A stretch of 64,000 nt of DNA from a virus. Location of the stretch: positions 1-64,000 of the IMG/VR virus record IMGVR_UViG_3300028802_000001. One strand, given 5' to 3'. The translations under genes and the position numbers were made by a program. The first letter of the stretch is position 1. The number at the start of each line of letters is the position of its first letter. The notes beneath the pieces were generated by a model. It worked only from the letters and a program-made list of their open reading frames with translations, did no database searches and had not been told where the DNA came from. This document shows, in pieces, positions 8,287 through 18,018 of the stretch.

Positions 8287-10004
8287 TGGCCAAGAGCATT
8301 CCCTTCCCAGAATGGCGGCCTGATCTGTCCGACCTCGGCACGGGGATTACGTCGATTGTCAGTGGTGTGTTGGCTCGCGCAGACGGCTATGGGCCGTTCA
8401 AGTCGCTTGTGGAATTGACTGATGCCTTGCCAAGCGCATGCCGCGGGTTCTTTTTTGCGCGACGTAGTGACGGGTCGATAGCAGCATTTGCTGGCACGGA
8501 CAAACGGCTATATCTGCTCGATAACTCGCTGTTTACTTGGACGGATGTCTCGCTTGGCGGGACGGACTATCCGACCTTGGTAACGAGCGACAATTGGCAA
8601 TTTGTGCAGTTCAATGATCTTGTGATTGCGGTCAATCAGAACACCCCACCGCAGAAGTTTACCATGGCCTCGGCCACGACGTTTGTCGATCTCCTGGGCT
8701 CGCCCCCAAATGCGAGGTTTATTGCGGTCGTAGGACAAATTCTTGTCTTGAGCGGATTGCTGTCCAACCCTCGCAGATTGCAGTGGTCCGACCTTGATGC
8801 ACCGGAGGAATGGACAGCCGGGGTCGGCACGTCTGACTTTCAGGACATGCCAGACGGAGGGTCATGCTTAAGTCTTTCGGGCGGTGACGCCTATGGGCTG
8901 TTGTTTCAGGACGAGGCCATTCGCAGCATCATCTTTGCTCCGGGCTCTCCTACGACATTTCAGATTGTCCGCATATCGACGCAGGATACCGTTTTTGCGC
9001 ACTACTCCGTCATCAATGCCGGGACGAAGACGTTTTTCCTGTCGGCGCAGGGGTTCAAGATCATCGAGTCCGGCGGAAAACCGCAGCCAATCGGTAAAGA
9101 GCGCGTTGATACGACGTTTTTCAAAGATGTTGATAAGAGTAATCTCCAGCTTTGCATTGGTGCCACGGACCCCACGGGTACCCGCATCTATTGGGCCTAC
9201 AAATCCATCCATGGTGCCGCTGGTCTGTTCGACACGATCCTCTGCTATGATTGGTCCATTGGCGAACAGGGGCGGTGGTCGAAACTTCCAATTATGGGGG
9301 AATACCTGACATCGTTTGCAAGACCTGGGGTGACATTGGAACAGTTGGATGCCGTTGCACCCACGCCATTGGATATCACCGGAGCCGCGAACAATGGCAG
9401 CGGATTGATCAGGCTCGCTCTGGCTGGTGGTTTGTCGAATTCGGACTTCAACATCGTCGGGCAGAATTTCATTGTCGTTTATGGTGTTGGCGGGACGACA
9501 GAGGCCAACGCGACGTGGCGTTTCACGGTTATCAACTCAACGCACATCGATCTGATTGGATCGACTTTTGTTCATGCCTATACGAGCGGAGGGCATATTG
9601 GTGGTTCGCTGGATGCATTGCCGTTCTCGCTCGACAGCGTGTCAAAGGCGACGGTTGCGGAACTGGCTGCTTTTTCCAGCGACCATAAACTAGGATTTTT
9701 CACGGGACTAAACATCGAGGCCGTCATTGAGACGGGAGAGCAGGATCTTGAGGGGCAGTTGGTCTTTGTGAGTGCCGCCCGTCCGATCACGGATAGCCCA
9801 GATGCGGCGGTATCGATTGGATGCCGGATTGGGCCGCAAGATACGGTGTCCTACACGCCAGAATCCCCCGTCAATAATCAGGGTCTCTGCGGGTTCACCA
9901 TTGAGACTCGCTATGCCAGGGCGAGATTGAGGATACCCGCGGAATCGGTTTGGTCATTTGCAACGTCGGTCCAGCCGCAAGTGGTGTTGGCGGGTGACAC
10001 GTAA
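8286..10004 (+). CDS. Tail hub / DNA-stabilisation-type structural protein with inserted beta module
   Basis: 572 residues. FPEWRPDLSDLGT and RADGYGPFKSL open a beta-propeller-like protein with repeated FVQFND, NARFIAVVGQILVLSG, RRLQWSD and W signatures, as in podovirus tail-needle or hub proteins of the P22 gp10 kind. An ~80-residue insert (~360-440; NNGSGLIRL...VGGTTEANATW...STHIDLIGSTF..AYTSGG) is the small module often annotated as ubiquitin-activating E1 FCCH-like; a relative is in the fibre at 48361-50781. The exact tail role is inferred from neighbours. Confidence 0.65.
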   Translation: MAKSIPFPEWRPDLSDLGTGITSIVSGVLARADGYGPFKSLVELTDALPSACRGFFFARRSDGSIAAFAGTDKRLYLLDNSLFTWTDVSLGGTDYPTLVTSDNWQFVQFNDLVIAVNQNTPPQKFTMASATTFVDLLGSPPNARFIAVVGQILVLSGLLSNPRRLQWSDLDAPEEWTAGVGTSDFQDMPDGGSCLSLSGGDAYGLLFQDEAIRSIIFAPGSPTTFQIVRISTQDTVFAHYSVINAGTKTFFLSAQGFKIIESGGKPQPIGKERVDTTFFKDVDKSNLQLCIGATDPTGTRIYWAYKSIHGAAGLFDTILCYDWSIGEQGRWSKLPIMGEYLTSFARPGVTLEQLDAVAPTPLDITGAANNGSGLIRLALAGGLSNSDFNIVGQNFIVVYGVGGTTEANATWRFTVINSTHIDLIGSTFVHAYTSGGHIGGSLDALPFSLDSVSKATVAELAAFSSDHKLGFFTGLNIEAVIETGEQDLEGQLVFVSAARPITDSPDAAVSIGCRIGPQDTVSYTPESPVNNQGLCGFTIETRYARARLRIPAESVWSFATSVQPQVVLAGDT

Positions 10005-10319
10005 ATGGCTATCAATCTACAGCCCACCGAAACCGGTATTTTCCGTGTCGTCCAAGCGATCCGGCAGCTTATCCAGGGCCGGTCGGATGCGACATTGCTG
10101 GTGACCCTCGCGGCTGGGGCGACGACGACGGTTGTCTCGGCGATCAACTGTAGCAAGGACTCAGAGGTGTTTCTGTCACCTCGAACCGCCAATGCTGCGG
10201 CGGCTATTCCTACGACCTACATCAAAAGTGTGGATATCCTGAACGGCAGTTTTTCGATTACGCACGCGAACAATGGACAGACTGATCGGACCTATGGGGT
10301 CCTCTGCATAGGCGGCTAG
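10005..10319 (+). CDS. Small virion structural protein
   Basis: 104 residues, starting right after the hub stop codon. Has the recurrent phage pattern FLSPRTANAAAA...YI......GSFSITHANNGQTDRTYGVLCIGG, a beta sandwich-like strip common in small podovirus tail-region proteins. Function unknown. Confidence 0.6.
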   Translation: MAINLQPTETGIFRVVQAIRQLIQGRSDATLLVTLAAGATTTVVSAINCSKDSEVFLSPRTANAAAAIPTTYIKSVDILNGSFSITHANNGQTDRTYGVLCIGG

Positions 10320-10748
10320 ATGATCACGAGCGACGATATCCTGATTTGCATCCCCCCAAAGAATGTGCGGGACGTGTGGCACGTTGTTAGACCTATGATT
10401 AGCCGTGCCTATGCCGCGGTAGACGAGGAGAGGCCCCCCGAGATGCTTGAGGCGCTGACGGCTGGGAAGTTGTTGCTGTGGGTTTATGCCGTTGGCGGGG
10501 ACATTGTTGCGGCATTGGTCACGGCATTGGTGCCAAAGCCTTCGGGTCTTGCCTGCAAATTGATGGTCTGCGGTGGAGGGGCGATGGAGGATTGGCTGGT
10601 CAGAGGCCATCGGCAAATTGAGGCTTATGCACGGGCAGAAGGGTGTGATAGGTTGACAATGGAAGGCAGACGTGGGTGGACGCGCTTGCTCCCCGGATAT
10701 GACGTGAAACGGGTTGTCCTCGAAAAGAGACTTATCCATGCCGGGTAA
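10320..10748 (+). CDS. GNAT-fold-like virion protein (T7 gp13-like)
   Basis: 142 residues with an acetyltransferase-like fold pattern: LWVYAVGGDIVAALVT, KLMVCGGGAMEDW, IEAYARAEGCDRLTMEGRRGWTRLLPGYDVKRVVLEKRL. The C-terminal GC..L..EGR.GW.R.LP.Y....LEK.L stretch is shared by phage GNAT-like proteins encoded beside ejection genes. Whether acetyl-CoA is bound is unclear. Its 3' end overlaps the next gene. Confidence 0.6.
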   Translation: MITSDDILICIPPKNVRDVWHVVRPMISRAYAAVDEERPPEMLEALTAGKLLLWVYAVGGDIVAALVTALVPKPSGLACKLMVCGGGAMEDWLVRGHRQIEAYARAEGCDRLTMEGRRGWTRLLPGYDVKRVVLEKRLIHAG

Positions 10749-11847
10749 AGACACACAGACACAGAACCAGAACAGCGTAACGTCGCCATATGAGCCGACG
10801 AAACCGTTGTTGCAGGACATTCTGAACAAATATGGCTCGATGAATACGAGCGTCACGCCGGGACAGTCGTCGGCCCTGACAAATCTCAGCACGGCTGCAT
10901 CTGGAATACCCAATTTTGGCAATAGCAGCAGTGATGCCATCAAGAACCTGTTTGGCAGTTCGACCGCGCCCCAGGTTGGCATGCTGGGGGATGCCTATCG
11001 CACGCTCCAGGGCAATCTGGGTTCAACGGCGTCGGGCGCCGGTCTCAATCCGTATTCGACGCCCGGATTCTCTGACGCCATCAATACGATGACAAATGAC
11101 ATCACCAATCAGACCAAGGGTGTTTTTGCCGGGTCGGGACGTGATCCCAGTGGCGCCGGCAGTTTTGCTCAGTCGCTCGGGCGAGGTCTGACGCAAGGCA
11201 TCGCCCCGACGATTGCCAATCAATACAACCAGAACGCCGCTCGTATGGATGCGGCAAACAACACATTGTTCGGCGGGGCCGGCTCGACAGCCACCGGAAT
11301 CACCGGCCAGCAACAGGTGCCGTTGACCAACGCAGCCAATGCGGTTGGCCTGCTTCCTGCGGCTGCGCAGGCGTATCTGGCTCCTGGGACTGCTCAACTT
11401 GGGGCCGCCAATGCTCAGTTCCAACAGCCCTACGGGAACCTCTCGGCGTTGCTCAATCCAGTGGCTGGGATTGCGGGGCTTGGGGGGCAGTCGAGTGGGA
11501 CCTCAACGACGACGCAGCCCCAGAACACGCTCAGCAATATCCTCGGAGGTGCTCTCGGGGGCACGGGCATCCTCAGTGCGACGGGCGCATTCGGCCCCGC
11601 AGGATGGCTACCGGCCTTATCGGACGAGCGCGCTAAAGACGACATCGAGCCTGTCGGTAAACTCAACGACGGTCAGAAGGTCTATCGCTACAAGATCAAG
11701 GGATCACCGAAGACCGAGATTGGGTTGTTGGCGCAAGAGGTCGGCAGGCGTAATCCTGACGCGGTGGGTCATATCGGCATGGGGCTGCTGGGTGTGGATT
11801 ACCACCGTGCAACTGACAAGGCTGCCGCAATGGAAAGGGCCGCATAA
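10738..11847 (+). CDS. Virion protein with C-terminal S74-type chaperone segment
   Basis: 369 residues from ATG 10738, preceded by AAGAGA; a TTG at 10714 is less likely. Gln/Asn/Gly-rich N-terminal two-thirds with FSDAINTMTNDITNQTKGVFAGSG, typical of podovirus ejection or internal virion proteins. The C-terminal ~70 residues LSDERAKDDIEPVG..YRYKIKG...GLLAQEV....AV resemble a shortened peptidase S74 intramolecular chaperone with its SDxRxK cleavage region. It is odd to find S74 on a non-fibre protein. Confidence 0.6.
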   Translation: MPGKDTQTQNQNSVTSPYEPTKPLLQDILNKYGSMNTSVTPGQSSALTNLSTAASGIPNFGNSSSDAIKNLFGSSTAPQVGMLGDAYRTLQGNLGSTASGAGLNPYSTPGFSDAINTMTNDITNQTKGVFAGSGRDPSGAGSFAQSLGRGLTQGIAPTIANQYNQNAARMDAANNTLFGGAGSTATGITGQQQVPLTNAANAVGLLPAAAQAYLAPGTAQLGAANAQFQQPYGNLSALLNPVAGIAGLGGQSSGTSTTTQPQNTLSNILGGALGGTGILSATGAFGPAGWLPALSDERAKDDIEPVGKLNDGQKVYRYKIKGSPKTEIGLLAQEVGRRNPDAVGHIGMGLLGVDYHRATDKAAAMERAA

Positions 11848-12141
11848 ATGCCGTACCAACCGATGCAATTCCAGCCGGTGCAGATGCGTCCCAACGCGAT
11901 GATGCAGATGGGCATGCAGGCGCTGAATATGGGGAAGCCGCAGCAAACCGGGCTGCTACAGCGATTGCTCAATCCCCCGGCTGCTCCTCTCAATCTAGCA
12001 CCTCCGGGAGTGGCACCGATGGGCGGGATGGGGCAACCGGGCCTCTTGGCCAAGCTTTTCCCGGCCCTTGGGCAACAGCAACCGCAGGTTCCCATGATGC
12101 CGCAGGGTGATCCTACGGGCGGTCTTGGACCCATTCGTTGA
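11848..12141 (+). CDS. Met/Gln/Pro-rich small virion protein
   Basis: 97 residues of very low complexity (Met, Gln, Pro, Gly), with LLQRLLNPP and GLLAKLFPALG short hydrophobic helices. Directly follows the S74-type protein (TAA then ATG) and precedes an ejection protein with similar Pro/Gln composition, so probably part of the ejected set. No family recognised. Confidence 0.5.
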   Translation: MPYQPMQFQPVQMRPNAMMQMGMQALNMGKPQQTGLLQRLLNPPAAPLNLAPPGVAPMGGMGQPGLLAKLFPALGQQQPQVPMMPQGDPTGGLGPIR

Positions 12142-12150
12142 GGATTTCCG

Positions 12151-13947
12151 ATGGCTGGATGGCTCGAAGATTTGCTTATGCAGGGCGGCGCTATCCCGCA
12201 GCAGATGGCGGCCGCCTTGCAGGGCACCGGCATGCGCCCTCAAGAGGGCGGCGCTTGGATGAAGCCACAGGAACCCGGCATGCTGAATGCGGCGGCTATG
12301 GTGCCTCCGCCGGCCCCTGCGCCAGTCCCTGTTTCTGCTCCGCCGCCGCCTGATGATATCATGGCGCGTGCCCCAGTGCCGTACCTCAATGGCCGTCCAA
12401 TACCGACGCAGAGGAGTCCTAGTGTAGAACCGCCGCCGCAGCCAGAACCGGAGCCTCCGAAGCCGGCGGAGCCGAATGTCCCGGAGCCTCCTCCGCAATC
12501 CGCATTTGCGGCCGATCCTGCCGCCATTCGGCAACCTCCACCGGCTGCACCAGTCAACAACTCGCCTCCGGGTGGGGGTGGATTTGGTGGTATTCTCGGC
12601 AAGATATTCGACCCTGCGAATGCGCCTTTGCTGCTGGCTATGGGTGGTGGATTTGCTGGTGCGCCCTCGCTGGGCACGGGCATGCGCCGCGGGTTTACTG
12701 CGGCTGCTCCGCAGGCAACCCAACTATACAAGGAACGGCTGCTCGCTGAGCAGCAGAATGCGACAGCGAGGGCTTTAAGGTCAAAGCCGGGTATCTCTGA
12801 GGCCGATGTTATCGCAGCATCGCAGAACCCAGAATACCTTAAGAGCCTTCTGGCCGAGCATTTCGGCGGGTGGAAGCCGGTGACGGTAGGCGAGACACCT
12901 TTTGGCAAGACCATCGTCATGATGGGGCCCGGTGGTCAAACGCTGACGCCAGAACAGTTTCAGCAGAAGTTTTCTGCGGCTCGCTCTCCGGGCGGGACAG
13001 GAGGGGCGGTAACGAGCGCGCCTAATAACATCCCGGAGGGTACGGTTCCCGTCCCACCGAATAATGGCATCATCAAGCAGGGGCGGAATTATTACGATCC
13101 GAATGAGCCTGATGCGCAGAAGTATCTCGACCAGTTCTCGCCTGAGATGCAACAGGGCATCAAGCAGTTCGTGGAGGGCAAGGAAATCCCTGTTGGCAAT
13201 CCGAGAATGAAGACGATGGCTGAGCCAATACGGAACTATGGCCGTCTCTATGCGGGCAAGGCTGGCATTGATGTCAGCGATGCGGCGTTTGCCGGTCGTC
13301 GTTTGATGGAGGTTGGACTGAAGGATACCGTCAAGCCAAGCGCGATTGGCGGGCAGATCACCTATGGCGGCACCTCGTTGACGCATTTGGAGGGAGCGGC
13401 GGAGAATGCTGTCAAGCTGAAGAATGCCGGCATTGGTTTTGCTCCAGCATCTGAGGGGATTAACTATTTGAGGTCACTTGGTGAGAAGCAGAAGGGTATC
13501 GTCAATGAATTTAAAACAGATACGGGTAAATACGGTCAAGAGATAACGAAGTTTTACACTAATTCGCCCGGCGGCGTTGAGGAGCGTCAGGCATTCGCCA
13601 AAAATACGTCACCATTCCAGGCGCCAGAAGCAATGGCTGGATCAATTCGTGGGGAGTTGAAACTGCTTCCTGGCCGCTTTGAGCAAATCTACGACAACAT
13701 CGCGCAAACTCTTGGAAAGGATCGTGCAGAACAGGCGTTGGCGCGTGCAAAGATTAGAGAGCGCACCAACGCCATCAAGGGCTATCTCGCAGAACTTGAC
13801 CCGACTGGCACAGAGGCGCAGGAAAAGAAACAATACGGGGGCAAGTTTGCGCCTCTTGATGCGGTGGGGCGGCCTATAGAGACGCCGCATGCTCCAACTG
13901 CTCCGGCTGCCACCGGCGGTCAGTTCAAGATTCTCAGTGTGCAGTAA
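12151..13947 (+). CDS. Large ejection protein (internal virion protein)
   Basis: 598 residues. Residues ~45-135 are a Pro-rich low-complexity segment, followed by a Gly-rich hydrophobic stretch (FGGILGKIF...LLLAMGGGFAGA) and a helical C-terminal half with KSLLAEHFGGWKPV and RFEQIYDNIAQTLGKDRAEQALA. GAGGAT precedes ATG 12151. This size and mix, beside another large helical protein and a transglycosylase, fit podovirus ejection proteins that build a trans-envelope channel. TAATG coupling to the next gene. Confidence 0.6.
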   Translation: MAGWLEDLLMQGGAIPQQMAAALQGTGMRPQEGGAWMKPQEPGMLNAAAMVPPPAPAPVPVSAPPPPDDIMARAPVPYLNGRPIPTQRSPSVEPPPQPEPEPPKPAEPNVPEPPPQSAFAADPAAIRQPPPAAPVNNSPPGGGGFGGILGKIFDPANAPLLLAMGGGFAGAPSLGTGMRRGFTAAAPQATQLYKERLLAEQQNATARALRSKPGISEADVIAASQNPEYLKSLLAEHFGGWKPVTVGETPFGKTIVMMGPGGQTLTPEQFQQKFSAARSPGGTGGAVTSAPNNIPEGTVPVPPNNGIIKQGRNYYDPNEPDAQKYLDQFSPEMQQGIKQFVEGKEIPVGNPRMKTMAEPIRNYGRLYAGKAGIDVSDAAFAGRRLMEVGLKDTVKPSAIGGQITYGGTSLTHLEGAAENAVKLKNAGIGFAPASEGINYLRSLGEKQKGIVNEFKTDTGKYGQEITKFYTNSPGGVEERQAFAKNTSPFQAPEAMAGSIRGELKLLPGRFEQIYDNIAQTLGKDRAEQALARAKIRERTNAIKGYLAELDPTGTEAQEKKQYGGKFAPLDAVGRPIETPHAPTAPAATGGQFKILSVQ

Positions 13948-16025
13948 TGCCAACTTACACCATTGAAACGCCGCTCGGTAAGAAACTCACCATCGAAGCG
14001 CCGGATGAGGCGCAGGCGATGGCCGGGGCGCAGCAATGGCATGCGGAGAATGGTGGCGGAACTTCAGCGCCACCCCCCGCCCCAGAGCCCATCACCACCA
14101 ATAAGGTTATCCGCTCGGCGGCGACTGGCGTTCCTATTCTTGGCGGCCTTCTCAACAAGGCGAACGCAGCTACAAATGCTGCGCTGGCTCCGATTGTCGA
14201 GCCATTTCTTGCCAAGGGGCCAGAGACGCTGGATCAACCGACATTTGGCGAACGCTATGCCAAGTCTCTTGAATTGCAGAACAAGCAGGACGAGAGGTTC
14301 TCCGCTGAGCATCCGTATGTGGACACTGCGGCTCAACTTGCTGGTGGAGTTGGTGCCACGCTTCCCCTTGCAGCCGGTACACTGGGCCCGATGGCAGCAC
14401 GGGCCGTTGGTATGGGCGGGAATACGCTCGTCGGCCAGACAACGCGGAATGCGGTGAGCGGAGGCGGGATTGCTGCCGCCGATGCCTTGGTCCGCGGCAA
14501 TGATCCATTAGCGGCTGGAGGCTTGGGAACGGTTATCGGCGCTGCGGCTCCGGTGACGGGGCGCATTGTTGGCGGGCTGGTGGAAGGCGGCAGAAATCTC
14601 ATTCGCGGGATCGTCAACCCTGCGGAGGAGGCGGCCCGCAAGGTCGCTGTTACAGCCCAACGGGCGCAAGACCTTGCGGCGTTAACACCGACTAACCCGC
14701 GGAACCCTTTGACACCAGCGCAGGCAATGTCGGCCGAGGCGCAAGGCTTCCCGACCACGGTGCTCGATACGGCCGGCGAGCCTGGGAGGCGGTTGGCGCA
14801 GAGTGCAGTCAACACCTCGGCTGAGGGTGGACAGATTCTCACCAACGCAATGGAGCAAAGGACCGAGGCGCAATCCGGCCGGATGCGCAATTGGCTGCAG
14901 TCTCAGTTTCATTATCCGAATATAGAAGCGCAAGATCGTGCCATCGCCAACGTCCAACGCACGGTCAATGACAGGGCGTATGAAGGAGCGCGCACTGCCG
15001 CCGATGTGGCTCACCCACAGGGAATTTGGTCGCCAGAGTTAGAGCGCCTGACATCGAGCCCCGACGTTATCAAGGCAATGAAGGAGGCTGTTGAGAGCGG
15101 AAAAGGGCGAGCGGTTGCGGAGCGTTATGGTGGATTCAATCCTGGTGTGACTTTTGAAAATGGTATGCTTAAGTTTCAGCGCGGCGCAACTGGCGTGCCA
15201 AGCTATCCTGATTTGCGTTTCTGGGATTATACTTATCGCAATCTACGCGATGAGGCGGGTGCCGCATTTGACAAAGGGCTCAAAGACAAAGGCAGCGTAC
15301 TTAGCACGCAAGCCAATCAATTGCGCGCTGAGCTTGACCAAATGGTTCCTGAATTTGGGCAAGCGCGTGCCGGTGCGGCACAGTTTTTTGGAGCACATAA
15401 CGCGCTTGAAGCTGGTCGTGTGTTTGCAACGCCAGCCGCAAAATTCGAGAACGATGCAGCCCGTCGAACTGTCGCTGGAATGTCGGCTCCAGAGCGTCAG
15501 TTGTTTCAGGACGGGTTTGTAGACAGCCTCGTGCGGCAACTGCATGAATTTGGCAACACGCGCAATGCGGCGGGTCTCATCCTCAAATCCGATGCCGATA
15601 TCGAGCGTCTGCAAATTGCTCTCGGGCCGCAGCGCGCCCGTGAGGTAGAGGCAATGTTGCGGCTTGAGAAGATCATGCATTTGGGCCAGAGCACCGTCAA
15701 AGGCTATTCAACGACGGCACGGCAGACGCGAGATTTGATACTTGCCGGCGGCATCGGGACGGCTTTGGAAGGTGGCAACGTGTATGACCCGCAGACGTAT
15801 CTCAATGCGGCGCTAACATTTGGTGGATTGAAGGCGAGGGGCTATGTCAATGAGCGGGTAGCTCGTCAGGTGGCAGAACTTCTAGCATCAAACAATCATG
15901 CGCGGGTGGCGCAAGGGATGCGAATTGCGAGCCAGCCGCGATTTTTGAATTCACTTCGACAAGCCGATGCGGCCATATCGAAGGCCGCAAGCGTTCAAGC
16001 TGAGCCTCATCCGACCTATCAATGA
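13947..16025 (+). CDS. Large ejection protein
   Basis: 692 residues. Starts with a short PTYTIETPLGKKLTIEAPDEAQA beta segment of the kind seen at phage ejection-protein N-termini, then Ala/Gly-rich amphipathic and membrane-like helices (~125-205) and a long helical C-terminal region (RLAQSAVNTSAEG...RMRNWL, AEVEAML-like helix, RQADAAISKAAS). Probably ejected with DNA and inserted in the host envelope. Coupled to the previous gene by TAATG; followed by an unusual 122-bp gap. Confidence 0.65.
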   Translation: MPTYTIETPLGKKLTIEAPDEAQAMAGAQQWHAENGGGTSAPPPAPEPITTNKVIRSAATGVPILGGLLNKANAATNAALAPIVEPFLAKGPETLDQPTFGERYAKSLELQNKQDERFSAEHPYVDTAAQLAGGVGATLPLAAGTLGPMAARAVGMGGNTLVGQTTRNAVSGGGIAAADALVRGNDPLAAGGLGTVIGAAAPVTGRIVGGLVEGGRNLIRGIVNPAEEAARKVAVTAQRAQDLAALTPTNPRNPLTPAQAMSAEAQGFPTTVLDTAGEPGRRLAQSAVNTSAEGGQILTNAMEQRTEAQSGRMRNWLQSQFHYPNIEAQDRAIANVQRTVNDRAYEGARTAADVAHPQGIWSPELERLTSSPDVIKAMKEAVESGKGRAVAERYGGFNPGVTFENGMLKFQRGATGVPSYPDLRFWDYTYRNLRDEAGAAFDKGLKDKGSVLSTQANQLRAELDQMVPEFGQARAGAAQFFGAHNALEAGRVFATPAAKFENDAARRTVAGMSAPERQLFQDGFVDSLVRQLHEFGNTRNAAGLILKSDADIERLQIALGPQRAREVEAMLRLEKIMHLGQSTVKGYSTTARQTRDLILAGGIGTALEGGNVYDPQTYLNAALTFGGLKARGYVNERVARQVAELLASNNHARVAQGMRIASQPRFLNSLRQADAAISKAASVQAEPHPTYQ

Positions 16026-16149
16026 CATATGCGGCATAGAAAAATATGGTAAGCCAAGGCGGTAGCATCCAAAAAAGTCCGACACTGAGGATGAGCCATT
16101 TCGCCAGCATATAGATGCCAAGCATGGCGAACAGGAAAGCATAGGTCAT
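15847..16149 (-). CDS. Doubtful small hydrophobic ORF antisense to ejection genes
   Basis: The 122-bp gap 16026-16147 has no + strand gene, but on the minus strand it encodes a strongly hydrophobic stretch (TYAFLFAMLGIYMLA ... ILSVGLFWMLPPWLTIFFYAAYV) from an ATG at 16149. The frame then runs antisense into the ejection gene as polar sequence. No good ribosome site is seen. It might be a small two-helix membrane protein or chance. Confidence 0.22.
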   Translation of the reverse strand: MTYAFLFAMLGIYMLAKWLILSVGLFWMLPPWLTIFFYAAYVIDRSDEAQLERLRPSIWPHRLVEVNSKIAAGSQFASLAPPAHDCLMLEVLPPDELPAH

Positions 16150-17008
16150 GGCTGACGATACCACATCCCCAGAGGCCGCGCTAATCCGCGCTCGGATGGC
16201 GATTGACCCCAGATATGCGCCTGCGCTGTTTCAGATCGAGAGCGGGGGCAATCCCAGGGCAGTAACGGGCTCCAATCGTGGATTGGGACAATTCGGGCCT
16301 CGGGAGGAAGCACAATATGGCATTACGAGTGCGAATCGGATGGATCCAGCCGCGCAAACTGCTGCGGTACAGCGGGAAGCCATCAACCATGCCAATGTGC
16401 TGACGCAGAGGCTTGGCCGCGAGCCGACACCATCGGAACTTTACTTTACGCATCAACAGGGTATTGCGGGCGGGCCTGCGTTGCTCACGGCTGATCCGAG
16501 TGTGCCGGCGTGGCAGGTTGTGCGGCCCTATTATTCCGATGCGTTGGCCAGAAGCAAAGGCTTCGCTAGCGGCGATGCAATGGCGAGGGCCGCGATCACC
16601 GGCAACATCCCCTCAAAACACCCCCTCGCCGGGACGGACCCAACGGCTGGGGACTTCCGCAATCTATGGATGGACAGGTTCAATCGCGCGCTCACTGGCG
16701 CAGGGAATGCTCCTGCCCCTGCATCGGGTACACCGGCCATGCCCCAGCCCATGGGCGGGGCACCAGTGTCTCCCACAGCCCCCTCCCAGGCTCCTGCCGT
16801 GCCGTCCCAGACGGGGGCCGTGCCGGTCGTCCCGGAGAATGCAGCACCGGACAACGATGCACTGCTGAAGATGCTTCAGGCGATGTCCGCGCCTGCCCAA
16901 CAGCAGCCAGCCATGCCGCAAATGCCCCCCATCAACTTCCCGCAGCCCAAGGGGCTTGATCTTGCGCGGGCTATTGCGCGGGCTACTGGACGGGAGAAAA
17001 TCGCATGA
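16148..17008 (+). CDS. Virion-associated lytic transglycosylase
   Basis: 286 residues. The N-terminal ~140 residues carry an SLT-like catalytic core: ALFQIESGGNPRAV (catalytic Glu in IESGG), NRGLGQFGPREEAQYGI and ELYFTHQQG. The C-terminal half is Pro/Ala-rich linker ending in a short helix LDLARAIARATGR. It would open peptidoglycan locally during genome delivery. It follows the two large ejection proteins and overlaps the collar gene by ATGA. Confidence 0.75.
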   Translation: MADDTTSPEAALIRARMAIDPRYAPALFQIESGGNPRAVTGSNRGLGQFGPREEAQYGITSANRMDPAAQTAAVQREAINHANVLTQRLGREPTPSELYFTHQQGIAGGPALLTADPSVPAWQVVRPYYSDALARSKGFASGDAMARAAITGNIPSKHPLAGTDPTAGDFRNLWMDRFNRALTGAGNAPAPASGTPAMPQPMGGAPVSPTAPSQAPAVPSQTGAVPVVPENAAPDNDALLKMLQAMSAPAQQQPAMPQMPPINFPQPKGLDLARAIARATGREKIA

Positions 17009-18009
17009 GTTGGTGGAATTGGTCTACCACGGCATCGACAAACTCGACTGCTGACCCGACCATCAATTGGAGTGAGGGCCAAAGTCCGTCATCCGTGAAC
17101 GATAGCGCCAGGAGTATGATGGCGCGCACGGCGGATTTCCGCGATCTGATTTCCGGCAAACTCGTCACGACGGGAACTGGCACCGCCTATGTGCTGGCGA
17201 GCTTGCAAACTCCTGCATTCGATACACTGGCCCATATGGACGGCCAAATGTTTGCGTTCGTGCCGAATGTCACCAACACCGGCCCGGTGACACTTGCCGT
17301 CGATGGACTCACGGCTAAGCCGATCCGCTCGCAGACGGGGGCCGCTGGTGATCTCGGGTCTGGTACACTTATTCTTGGCACTCCCTACGTGGTGACATAC
17401 TACAATTCTGTGGGCGAGTTCATTTTACAGGGATTTGTTGGCACGCCTCTCATTGTTCCGATTGGGGCGCTTCTGTTTTTGACTTATTCACCATCTCTCC
17501 CCAACAGCAACTTTGTCTTTCCAATTGGGCAGGCTATATCACGCAGCACCTATTCAATATATTTTGGATTGGTTGGCACATACTACGGTGTCGGCGACGG
17601 CAGCACGACGTTTAACATTCCTGATTTGCGAAGCCGGATGATCATCCCAACGGCCACGATGGGAGGGGGTGCCGATCCGGGTCTTGTGACGACTGCTGGA
17701 TCGGGAATTAACGGAGCTTTGATTGGAGCTACTGGCGGCGTGCAGAATATCACTCTCGACAGCACGATGATCCCGTCGCACTCTCACAGTATCACCGATC
17801 CCGGCCATACCCATACGACAAGTTTGCCGCTGACCAACGCAACTGCGGCTGGGGCTAACTTTGCTGGTGGTTCTGGTGCCGCAAATCGCGTAGCAACGAT
17901 TGACGCGGCATCCACTGGAATCACCACGACAAACGCGACTGGCGGAAGTCAGGCTCACAACAACATGCCTCCGTCGATAGTGTTGCCGGTGATCCTCCGA
18001 ATTTTATAG
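17005..18009 (+). CDS. Tail fibre with phage tail-collar domain
   Basis: 334 residues. After a Trp/Ser/Thr-rich N-terminus and a beta region, residues ~150-215 form a tail-collar domain (VPIGALLFL, GQAISRSTYSIYFGLVGTYYG.GDGSTTFNIPDLRSRM). The C-terminus is His-rich (PSHSHSITDPGHTHTTS; AHNNMPPSIVLPVILRIL), the usual receptor-facing end of collar fibres where His can bind metal. No signal peptide, unlike several later fibres. Overlaps the previous gene by ATGA. Confidence 0.85.
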   Translation: MSWWNWSTTASTNSTADPTINWSEGQSPSSVNDSARSMMARTADFRDLISGKLVTTGTGTAYVLASLQTPAFDTLAHMDGQMFAFVPNVTNTGPVTLAVDGLTAKPIRSQTGAAGDLGSGTLILGTPYVVTYYNSVGEFILQGFVGTPLIVPIGALLFLTYSPSLPNSNFVFPIGQAISRSTYSIYFGLVGTYYGVGDGSTTFNIPDLRSRMIIPTATMGGGADPGLVTTAGSGINGALIGATGGVQNITLDSTMIPSHSHSITDPGHTHTTSLPLTNATAAGANFAGGSGAANRVATIDAASTGITTTNATGGSQAHNNMPPSIVLPVILRIL

Positions 18010-18018
18010 GGTTGCACC

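Noticed and set aside
10176-10982. 268-codon minus-strand ORF
   Set aside because: Antisense to three virion genes with good motifs; no recognisable protein pattern.
11995-12723. 242-codon minus-strand ORF
   Set aside because: Extreme Arg content, opposite a Pro/Ala-rich coding stretch: a composition artefact.
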